Assembly (NCBI GenBank): GCA_947034895.1
Contig: OX344764.1
Coordinates: forward strand, 21,514,001-21,578,000
DNA: 64,000 bases
Source: Rhytidiadelphus loreus
Lineage: Eukaryota; Streptophyta; Bryopsida; Hypnales; Hylocomiaceae
Direction: 5' to 3'
A model generated the notes under the pieces. It ran no database searches, was not told where the DNA came from, and saw only the letters and a program-made list of their open reading frames with translations. This document shows positions 51,533 through 60,317 of this stretch, one piece after another. The first letter of the stretch is position 1, and each line of letters starts with the position of its first letter. Both the position numbers and the translations under genes were made by a program.

Positions 51533-52784
51533 ATGCTTTGCACAGAGATTTCCAATGAGGCGGAGGTAAAAGCAGCTATTCTTTTGGATTGCACTCGGAT
51601 GGTGGAGTTAGCTATGAGAACTTGTTTTGAAATACAATATACAATCAAATCAACAGACAATCAGATTGTGAGGGGCAACATGGATTATGCTGGTTTCTCC
51701 TTTAATGTGGATTCTAGAAGACCTGAGTCTATTTTGTTGCCAATAGAAATCAAAGGGCCGTGGCAATTGTCTGTAGAAGAGTGGGAAACTTTACTTCATT
51801 TGATGAATAGCAGTGTGGACTGTTCTTGGGTTAGAACTTAGAAATGCCATTGAACAAATTTATATGTATATGATTATGAATGAGACACAGTATGGGGTTC
51901 TTTGCTCCAAATCAAGGTATTTTTTCTTTCGGAGGAGTGGGAATCCTGATGAGAAATGTTTAGAAGTGTCCAGAACTATTTGTAACCACAGTTCATTCTC
52001 TAGTGTGAGGCAGTGCTGGCTTTATATTTCACATTTAACAAATGGTTCTAAGGTTTTCCCATGCCAGTGGATTGAGGTCACTCCTTTAGAATTCAAGTGG
52101 ATGAAAATCTCCCCAGTATCTAGAGGTGGCCATTTTTGCGCACATGGAAGAAGCTCTGGTGGACAAGGAGTGCCTCAAGCGTTGGACAGGAGGTCAATTT
52201 AATATTCAGGGTCTTCATCCTCAAGCAATGCATTTACAAATGATGTGGACTGGTTTATTTCCTAATCTGATGTTTCCTTGCAGTGCTTGGAGTTAGGAAA
52301 GATCATTCAGAGGATTTGTTGCAGCACCGTGTTTGCTCACAAGAGTAATGCACAGAAAGTGATCAAAGTCTATGAATTTTCTGAGACTTTCGAAATTCTC
52401 AATCAGTTCAAGAGAGAGATCGACACTTATATTCACGTGGCTGATTTATACAGCGTTTTGGTTTTCCGTATTTTTGGTTACGGAGCTAGCTGGGGCCATT
52501 TCCTTGGTTTTATCACAATGGAGGCTTTAAGAGAGGTAGTTATTGAATCAAATCTTGATCAGAACTTGTGTGAAGGGCTATTGGATGGACTTGAGCTGCT
52601 TCATGGTAGCAAGGTTTATCATGGTGATCTTAACTTGAAGAATATACTTTTTCCTCTTGCCGGTGATGAAGAGAGCTCTGAGTCAGAGAACTCTTTTAAT
52701 TTCCGTTTTCTTGATTTTGATGAGAGTATTTCTCCTTGCGATGAGATAGAATTGAAGGCTAAGAGGGAAATTTTTCAAAAATAA
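51533..52784 (+). pseudogene. Broken PD-(D/E)XK nuclease-kinase fusion (Crinkler-like type)
   Basis: Three open segments lie in a row on one strand: 51533-51841, 51813-52202 and 52278-52784. The first has a restriction-endonuclease-like core: GNMDYAG, then LLPIEIKGPW (ExK). The second continues it with ELRNAIEQIYMYM and YGVLCSKSRYFFF. The third is a protein-kinase domain: VIKVYE (beta-3 Lys), HGDLNLKNILF (HxD..N catalytic loop) and FLDFDES (DFG position reads DFD). REase-kinase fusions of this kind are known among eukaryotic Crinkler-type effectors and their plant and fungal relatives. The reading frame changes near 51830 and again near 52135, and stops lie between 52200 and 52277, so it is probably a pseudogene; an unrecognised intron ending at the TTTCCTTGCAG before 52284 is the alternative. 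It starts 24 bp after a CACTA-like terminus. Confidence 0.55.
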
Positions 52785-54719
52785 TTTGAGTGGCTATTAT
52801 TAGCAAGGAAAGAGTTAAAATTTTCTCTCTTATTCCAAAATGGTTTTAATTTATTTAGTATATGCAACGTGGGGTTAATGTACTTTTTTTACTTTATTGT
52901 ACACAATGAGATTTTCTTTGGTAGTACGTAAAACATTTTATATTCACTTTTGTAGTTGGATGTGCAATTTTTTGTTTGTTCCCCTATTAGGATCTGTGAA
53001 CAACTAGGGCATGTGTCTGAGGAGGCATGTGTGGTTGTGTTGGTTTTGCAGGTATTGTCTTCAATTCACTAACAAAGTGTCTCCAGGAGGGTTTGGTTCT
53101 GTGGAGGACCGTTTTTGTTTTTACAACACATCCCAGGATATTTCGTGTAGCTTTGTAGGAGAATAGCATGTTACTCTTTTTGTGTATTCACATTGAGAGA
53201 AAATGGAGGACCGTTTTTGTTTTTACATTACACATCCCAGAATATTTCGTGTAGCTTTGTAGGAGAATAGCATGTTATTCTTTCTATGTGTTCTCATTGA
53301 GAGGAAATATACTCTGGGTGCCCTGAGTACGGTGCTGCTTTTTATAAATCCCAAATTCAGCAGGTAAAAAGCACACTACTAAGGGAAAGTAGTCAACTTC
53401 AAAGTGCGACCTCCGTCATATTGAGTGTAGGAATGGGTGTTTCTCCCTTATCTTTTTTTCTTTTAGGTTGTTTTTTCAAGCCTGTAAACAAAGCACTTGG
53501 TTGTCTGGTGGATGATTCCTAGGCACATTACTGGCTTCTTTATCATTATCTTTTGGGGTTGATTTTTCAAGCCAGGTGGTGATGCCTTAGAGCCTACTTT
53601 CTTTTAGATTTTGGTGCAAGAGAATTCCCCCCGGTTCTTTCCCTCAAAACATACATATCCACCACCCGACCCACTTGTTTAGGCCGGGGTGATTTTTGGT
53701 TTCTGCTCCAAAGTTCGTCACAAGCACAAGCCTTCCAAAGTGGACCTTCCCTGTGGCATTTGAAGTCTGGGTCTTTCCCTTCCTATGCGCAGATACCTTC
53801 CACTTGTTGCCATTGAGGGGATCCCTTCAAGCCATTATTCACTACTATCTTAATTCATGTTGTGATTCCTTAGAGGTGACAAGGCTCCTTCATTTCGGAC
53901 ACCATGCAGTCTTCTTCTCATCCTAAGGCTTTCCAAGTGCATCCTGAAAAGGTAACGAGCAACAGGGCTGGCCTTCTTTGTCATAGGCAAAACCAGTGCA
54001 ATTGCCTTAAACTTCGATTCCACCTCTTCAACAATCCAACACTGTCATAGTATTGTATGGTGTAGAACCTCACTGTCCAAATAAAATGTAGAAAAAACCC
54101 GGCAAGCTGCACCTACGCTACTTCGAACAATATTATTGCAAGTCAGTCCTTGTTGTAGGTTGGACGGATGTATCAATGTTCCATTCGAGCTCCTCGATCA
54201 CTAGCCCCACCTCGGCCTCAAGAGTCAAGCCCGGAGAGATCTATAGTGTAGTACAATATCCTTATCACGGGCTCTTTTTTCCTTCACTGTTCCTCGGAAT
54301 TAGATCTACGTCTTGGAAGGCACTTGTGGTTTTGGAAATGATCTAATTTGAATTTCTTGTATTTTTTTTTTTAGTTTTTCAAGTTTTCTTGGATCGTGGA
54401 TTTAATAATTTTGGAAAGATGTCTCGAAAAACCATTGGCTTCTCAGATTGACGTCTTGGATTGGCTTCTCAGATGTGGCTTGTGAAAAACATGATCAGAA
54501 GTTGTAGTGCATAGTGTTTGTAAAGCCCTAATCTTGGTTTATCAAGTGGTTTGGGGTTCTGATTGGTTGATTTGAGCTAATTATGAAATAAGATTTACGC
54601 TTGGTCGCATCTCGAATTGTAATGTGTTTGAGAGCAGATCTCGTCTATGTTTTAAGTTTTGAATTTCGGCTGTTGATTCTTTAATGTTAGATTGATAGAT
54701 GTTATTGTTCTTTGAGCTG
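52785..54719. other. Spacer with a tandem duplication, no gene recognised
   Basis: It contains a two-copy ~102-bp direct repeat at 53103-53308, annotated separately. The rest (53330-54300) is more GC-rich than the surroundings and may be decayed transposon sequence, but I found no protein motif. 54300-54719 looks like a plant leader and intron (T-rich, no ORF) preceding the small frame at 54720. Confidence 0.35.
53103..53308. repeat. Two-copy 102-bp tandem duplication
   Basis: The segment starting GGAGGACCGTTTTTG at 53103 is repeated from 53205 with few changes. Both copies share ACACATCCCAG, ATATTTCGTGTAGCTTTGTA and GGAGAATAGCATGTTA. It lies downstream of the nuclease-kinase remnant. Confidence 0.85.
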
Positions 54720-54866
54720 ATGGTGAGAGTTGGTGCTCGATTTGCAGGCAACCTCACAAGTGGCGTTGATTGTGAGGGCGAAGGTGGCGATAGACTACTT
54801 CACATTGCTAGTCTTTATGGACATCTTGCTTGCATACAAGTACCGTGGAAGTCACATTCGTGTTGA
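54720..54866 (+). pseudogene. Possible ankyrin-repeat gene fragment (48 codons)
   Basis: A short frame encodes GDRLLHIASLYGHLACIQ, which fits one ankyrin helix-turn-helix (consensus G.TPLH.AA..GH...V). It stops soon afterwards. The GATTTGCAG at 54738-54746 could be an acceptor that opens an exon here, with an upstream leader intron. No further repeats follow in any frame, so this is at best the truncated 5' end of an ankyrin gene and could be chance. Confidence 0.3.
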
Positions 54867-55533
54867 GTTTTCGAGGATTTTGTATTGTGGTTGTAAAGGT
54901 TGTGCTCAAATTTTACAAATAAGATGTAAAACAATATAGACAGTCACGGGTTTGTCTAAATTTGATGCTCAAGAAGTGATATCAACTGATGTGGTTTGTT
55001 GAATGGTTGTCCAATTGAATGCTTGTGATACTTCAGATTGCTCATCAAAGTGTCAGGTGCCATGTGTGGATGTTTGAATGAATGAATATTATTTATACTC
55101 TGTAATGACTATTTTTATTGCCATGGTTATTGAGCGGATGACCAAAGTTATCCAATCCCAAGATTCCCAGCTACTGAAGATTTATATTAGAGTTGATGAG
55201 TTTCAATCTAATCTCCTCTAGTTGAAATAAACTAAATCTTATCATCCTTTGCACCAGTCATTTCACTGTATGATTAATGTACATTTATACATCAAACATT
55301 CACCCCTAGTATCTCCATGGTACCCGATAGAGAGATTTAAATAGAGGTCTTGAATTTCTTTCAGAATTCATTTCGACTTGAATTGTACTGTGCCTTGATA
55401 TCAATCCCAAAAAGAATTATGACATATACGTATTGAGGGAAAGAGTATACCAATGCATCCATTGAAAATTAGTATCCAGATATTCAATCAATTTTGCTTT
55501 GATATCAATACCCCAAAAATTTGTTTGTATTTG

Positions 55534-56290
55534 TAGAAATGCAAGTGACAATAAATAAAACCAAATTGGCCATGCCCTGTACTTTAAAGTCCACCAATTC
55601 CAAACTCATAAAATTTGTACGTGAATGCATGAGAAAAAAATAGTAGAAGTTGCAAATGGCCTAAGCAATTGAGAGTTAAAAAAAAATTTGTTTCCATAAT
55701 GATGATTTTGTAGAAATGCAAGTGACAATAAATAAAACCAAATTGGCCATGCTCTGTACTTTAAAGCCCACCAATTCCAAACTCATAGAATTTGTATGTG
55801 AATGCATGAGAAAAAAATATTGTAGAAGTTGCAAATGGCCTAAACACTTGCAACTTGAAAAAAAAATTGTTTCCATAATGGTGATTTTGTAGAAATGCAA
55901 GTGACAATAAATAAAACCAAATTGGACATGCTCTGTACTTTAAAGCCCACCAATTCCAAACTCATAGAATTTGTATGTGAATGCATGAGAAAAAAATATT
56001 GTAGAAGTTGCAAATGGCCTAAGCAATTGCAATTTGAAAAAAAAAAATTGTTCCATAATGGTGATTTTGTAGAAATGCAAGTGACAAAAAATAAAACCAA
56101 ATTGGACATGCCTTGTACTTTAAAGCCCACTAATTCCAAACTCAAAGAATTTGTACATGAATGCATGACAAAAAAATATTGTAGAAGTTGCAAATGGCCT
56201 AAACACTTGCAACTTGAAAAAAAAATTGTTTCCATAATGGTGATTTTGTAGAAATGCAAGTGACAATAAATAAAACCAAATTGGACATGC
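55534..56290. repeat. ~180-bp tandem repeat array, four full units
   Basis: Units begin (TAGAAATGCAAGTGACAA) at about 55534, 55711, 55890, 56070 and 56249, spacings 177-180 bp, with the last unit cut off near 56290. Units differ mainly in A-run length. In the units whose length is divisible by three a frame stays open on both strands (plus 55895-56251, minus 55840-56259), giving a 60-residue peptide repeat with CRSCKWPK. The sequence is AT-rich and low in complexity, so I treat the ORFs as by-products. The period is close to that of nucleosome-sized satellites. Confidence 0.85.
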
Positions 56291-56670
56291 CTGGACCTCC
56301 TTGACTTTGATTTCTGGTTTTTAGTAGCAACACCGTATTCACATTCAAAATCCTATTAGTCCCTTTCAAACAAATACATAAAGTACTCACGAAGTGGATG
56401 TTAAAGATGCAAAATGAATGGTGGTGCTACAATCATTTCTATAGCTAAATTTGCTAGCCTTTGATTTCGTATTCTTCACAAAAAAAAATAGGTGAAGAAA
56501 ATGCAAGAGGTGACAAACTCTATGAACATGTTCCTAGAGTCATTTCCAACCAATACAATAGTTTCCAATCAATGATCAACAGCATAACATATTCACAGAT
56601 GATGACAAATTCCAATGAAGAGCTCCAAACAAACAACATAGGCTACAATTGGTCAGGATTGCCAACTTCT

Positions 56671-59394
56671 TCACCAGTAATCACCACAAGAACACACACC
56701 ATTTTGGAAGTGGTGAAAGCGATTAGCATCCCTCACAACAATCTCTCGTTCAGTCGCCTTTGAGATAAACTTGGTTGCTGTATGGCAGTCTGAACACACT
56801 CGAAGGTTCTTGAACACCCGAATTGGCTCTCCAAGAGGTGTCCGCATGAGTCCGTAAGCAATAGCCAACTTCTCGCTATGGGAGCAAAGAGCAAGTTCTT
56901 TCTCCTCCTCCTCAATGTTCCGCAACACTAGCCGGGTATCAGGAATGTACCCTTCGGCCTTAATTTTCTCACCCAATCTCCTCAGCTCAGCATAGATCTC
57001 CTTCGCTTCTGAGTGAGAAGTATCCCCTACGACGAAGTCATGAACCTTGTTATCAACTTCAATCCAGCTACGCCCTGGCTCCTTGCGTACACCTCTCTCC
57101 TGCATCATAGTGCGCACCCACAACACCTCCTCCCACTTGCCAGCTGCAGCGTAGATATTCGAGAGAAGCACGTATGCAGAAGCATCCACCGGTTCCAACT
57201 TGAGACGCTCATTAGCGGCAAATTTGCCCAAATCCACATTACCGTACGTTCTACAAGCACCAAGCAAGGCTCCCCAGGTTGCCCCATCTGGTTCCACTGG
57301 CATGTTGCCAATCAAGAGCTTTGCTTCCTCCAAGTGTCCCGCTCGGCCAAGAACATCCACCGTACAGGTACATAGCACGACAGTAGGTTCGATGCCATAA
57401 TCTTGTGTCATAGCCAGAAAAAGTCTACGGCCCTCATCCACAAGGCCAGCATGACTACAGGCCGACAACACTGCAGCGAAGGAGATCACATTAGGCTTCA
57501 CACCGCCTGCAATCATATTTTTGAACACTTCCAGGGCTTCGTGCCCACATCCATGGTCTGCAAGTCCACCAATCATCACGTTCCATGTAATTACGTCACG
57601 ATCGTCCATCCTATTAAACACTAGCCGAGCATCATCAACACTGCCAGTATTTGCATACATGTGGACAAGCGCACTGCCCACACGCAAATCCGATTCAAGT
57701 CCCCCTTTGACGACATGCCTGTGAACCTCCTTCACCCACTCCAAAGCCCCTGCGCTTGAACATGGATTCAGAATGTTCGTATAAGTGAATGCATCGGGTT
57801 TGAAGTCTTCCCTTTGCATTTGCATAAACAGTTCATATGCTTCTTGCCCACATCCGTGTTCGGCAAGTCCACCAATCATCACGTTCCACGTGATCACATC
57901 ACGATCCTCCATCCGGTCAAAAACTAGTCGTGAATCATCCAAACTGCCACACTTTCCATACATGTGGACAAGCGCATTGCCCACACGTAAATCCGACTCA
58001 AGTCCCCCTTTGAGGGCATGCCTGTGAACCTCCTTCACCCACTCCAAAGCCCCTGCGCTTGAACATGGATTCAGAATGCTCGTATAAGTGAATACATCGG
58101 GTTTCAAGTCTTCCCTTTGCATTTGCATAAACAATTCATATGCTTCTTGCCCACATCCGTGTTCGGCAAGTCCACCAATCATCACGTTCCACGTAATCAC
58201 GTCACGATCCTCCATCCGGTCAAAAACTAGCCAAGCATCATCCAAACTGCCACACTTACCATACATGTGGACAAGCGCATTGCCCACACGTAAATCCGAC
58301 TCAAGTCCCGCTTTGAGGGCATGCCTGTGAACCCCCTTCACCCACTCCAAAGCCCCTGCGCTTGAACATGGATTCAGAATGCTCGCAAACGTGATTGCAT
58401 TGGGTTCGAAGCCTTCCTGTTTCATTTGGAGAAGCAGTTCATAAGCCTCACTCCCACATCCGTGTTCGGCAAGTCCGGAAATCATCACGGTCCACGTGAT
58501 CACATCACGATCGTCCATCCGGTCAAAAACTAGCCGAGCATCATCCAAACTGCCAGTACTTGCATACATGTGGACAAGCGCAGTGCCCACACGCAAATCC
58601 GACTCAAGTCCCGCTTTGAGGACATGCCTGTGAACCTCCTTCACCCACTCCAAAGCCCCTGCGCTTGAACATGGATTCAGAATGCTCACATAGGTAGTTA
58701 CGTTTGGTACACAGCCCTCTCTTTGCATTTGGAGAAGGAGTCCATATGCCTCCTGCCCAAATCCATGCTCTGCAAGTCCACCGATCATTATGTTCCATGA
58801 GATCACGTCGTGTTCCTCCATTCGCCAAAAAACTACTCGGGCATCATCGATACTGCCACACTTTGCATACATGTGGACAAGCGCATTGCCCATACGCACA
58901 TCTGATTCAAGCCCAGCATGCCTTACATGCGCATGAACTTCTTTGCCCCACTGCAAAGCTGATGGATCGGCACATGCCTTCAGGATGCTCGAGAAAGTAA
59001 ATGCATTTGGCTGGACCCCTGTTTGGCACATTTGATTGAAAAGTTCCATTGCTTTGTCAGCATGATTGTGCTTTGCATAACCTCCAATCATAATGGTCCA
59101 ACTGAACACGTTCTTGTTCACAAGTTTATCAAACACTCCAAGTGCATCCTCCAATTCTCCACACCTGATATACACGCTCACTAGGTTGTTTGCCACATGT
59201 GTATTCTGCTCCATTCCACTCTGGTTGATGTAGTCGTGAACCTGCTTCGCGACATTAACATTAAGGTTTCCCTCCTTCAAGCATCGTCTCAAAACTTCAA
59301 CATACATAAACGAGTCGATGGCCATGCCTTGTTCTAGTCCATTCTTCAAATTAACAATTGCTTCAGTCGTACTTCTTGCAGTTTTCAAGGACAT
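56671..59394 (-). CDS. PLS-class PPR protein with E and DYW domains (RNA editing factor)
   Basis: Intronless 907-aa protein predicted to bind a plastid or mitochondrial RNA and deaminate a specific cytidine to uridine. Residues ~30-635 are PPR motifs in P-L-S order with a 101-residue period: successive blocks place the DVITWNVMIGG-type segment at about aa 95, 196, 297, 398, 499 and 600. The E/E+ region spans ~aa 680-790 (LGRAGHLEEAKLLIGNMP, GRSWIEVDNKVHDFVVGD). The DYW deaminase has HSEKLA (HxE zinc and catalytic Glu), CSDCHTATK (CxxCH) and the ending CSCGDYW, all intact. The start at 59394 is the first ATG in frame; the frame is open but ATG-less for ~90 nt upstream. No clear transit peptide is encoded, so an upstream exon is possible. 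Within the mosses I associate such repeats with, this design is common; the target RNA cannot be read off here. Confidence 0.97.
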   Translation of the reverse strand: MSLKTARSTTEAIVNLKNGLEQGMAIDSFMYVEVLRRCLKEGNLNVNVAKQVHDYINQSGMEQNTHVANNLVSVYIRCGELEDALGVFDKLVNKNVFSWTIMIGGYAKHNHADKAMELFNQMCQTGVQPNAFTFSSILKACADPSALQWGKEVHAHVRHAGLESDVRMGNALVHMYAKCGSIDDARVVFWRMEEHDVISWNIMIGGLAEHGFGQEAYGLLLQMQREGCVPNVTTYVSILNPCSSAGALEWVKEVHRHVLKAGLESDLRVGTALVHMYASTGSLDDARLVFDRMDDRDVITWTVMISGLAEHGCGSEAYELLLQMKQEGFEPNAITFASILNPCSSAGALEWVKGVHRHALKAGLESDLRVGNALVHMYGKCGSLDDAWLVFDRMEDRDVITWNVMIGGLAEHGCGQEAYELFMQMQREDLKPDVFTYTSILNPCSSAGALEWVKEVHRHALKGGLESDLRVGNALVHMYGKCGSLDDSRLVFDRMEDRDVITWNVMIGGLAEHGCGQEAYELFMQMQREDFKPDAFTYTNILNPCSSAGALEWVKEVHRHVVKGGLESDLRVGSALVHMYANTGSVDDARLVFNRMDDRDVITWNVMIGGLADHGCGHEALEVFKNMIAGGVKPNVISFAAVLSACSHAGLVDEGRRLFLAMTQDYGIEPTVVLCTCTVDVLGRAGHLEEAKLLIGNMPVEPDGATWGALLGACRTYGNVDLGKFAANERLKLEPVDASAYVLLSNIYAAAGKWEEVLWVRTMMQERGVRKEPGRSWIEVDNKVHDFVVGDTSHSEAKEIYAELRRLGEKIKAEGYIPDTRLVLRNIEEEEKELALCSHSEKLAIAYGLMRTPLGEPIRVFKNLRVCSDCHTATKFISKATEREIVVRDANRFHHFQNGVCSCGDYW
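57690..58960 (-). repeat. 303-bp near-identical PLS coding repeats inside the PPR gene
   Basis: Blocks containing ILNPCSSAGALEWVKEVH and LVHMYGKCGSLDDARLVFDRM recur every 303 bp (101 codons), with long DNA stretches almost unchanged (for example CACTCCAAAGCCCCTGCGC at 57738, 58041, 58344 and 58647). This implies recent duplication or gene conversion of whole P-L-S triplets. Assembly collapse or expansion is a risk here. Confidence 0.9.
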
Positions 59395-59802
59395 ACTACC
59401 GCCACCACCCGGTACAATATGCCTCGACTCTCTTGCAGTACTAGGCGCAATGCATCCTCTTCCATTGTAGCCTTTAGATAGCCTGATTCATCAAGAGATT
59501 CTTCAATAGAAATCCCTTCAAAAGAAGAACACTGATACACAGTGAAAGGGTGCAAGACCACTAATGCCCAGTATTCACATATTTCAACATCCACAGATTT
59601 GCATCCATCCATTTGAATTCTTAATATCTCTCACATACATAGCAATTCATTGCAAATCATTCCACTTTAAGTGCACCCAATAACCAAAAGGAAGAACAGA
59701 GCATATTGCACACACAAAAATCCTTAAACTCACCCAAAATCACATATTTCTAGATGCACCTACTCTGGTCACTAGACAAGGTAGCCAACTCAATTCCTAA
59801 AG

Positions 59803-60317
59803 TTACCTGTCTCCTTGTGTTGTGTCTTGAGAATCTTTGGAGTGATAATCAACAAGAGGTTGCATTCTCACTTCAGTTGTCAAGCTGAGCATTGCCTTTA
59901 CCCACGTTGGAGTTGACCAGCCATATATCCAAAGTGCCTTCCTTGCCACCTTATGCCTAAAGTCAGGTGATTTGGGATTCCTCTGTAGGTACCACAACCC
60001 ATAATCAGATCCTACAAAACTATCTCATATTCATTTTGCATCTCACAATTAATATTCCAGGAATATTTGTTGATGAAACTGCAATGATCTGAGCAGTGTT
60101 CACTCCACTCAATGACAACAAACAACGCAATTTCATACTTGTTGCTTTACGAAGGGCCCATGGCATTGTACAAGCAAGAAACGTCCTGTCACTTGTTGAG
60201 CCGAGTATTGTATCCGCTTTCTTTTATCTAGTCATACCTTGTCAGCTCTGTTGTCCCGCCACTGCGTAGGATCCGCGAAGTACTCTTTCCAAAGTTCTTC
60301 AACCGACTGTAGTTCAC
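59803..60317 (-). CDS. OSB: OSB-type organellar single-stranded DNA-binding protein, 3' exons
   Basis: Two exons are supported: 60238-60317 (80 bp) and 59803-59982 (180 bp, ending TAA). Joined in phase 0 they encode SVEELWKEYFADPTQW-RDNRADK followed by RNPKSPDFRHK and ALWIYGWSTPTWVKAML. This is the PDF motif of plant OSB proteins (W..fF..P..WwDnR..K..P..PDFKhK....LW), the part that binds ssDNA and limits recombination in mitochondria and plastids. One PDF motif is present. The exon 60238-60317 starts with two bases of a split codon, so at least one exon precedes it. The OB-fold/SSB domain should be upstream but I could not place it with confidence. Reading through the TAA into a GTAACT donor is a weaker alternative. 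Confidence 0.72.

Noticed and set aside
55840..56259. 139-codon minus ORF and 118-codon plus ORF in the 180-bp repeat
   Set aside because: They exist because repeat units near 180 bp keep one frame open. The sequence is low in complexity and matches no family, so they are not annotated as genes.
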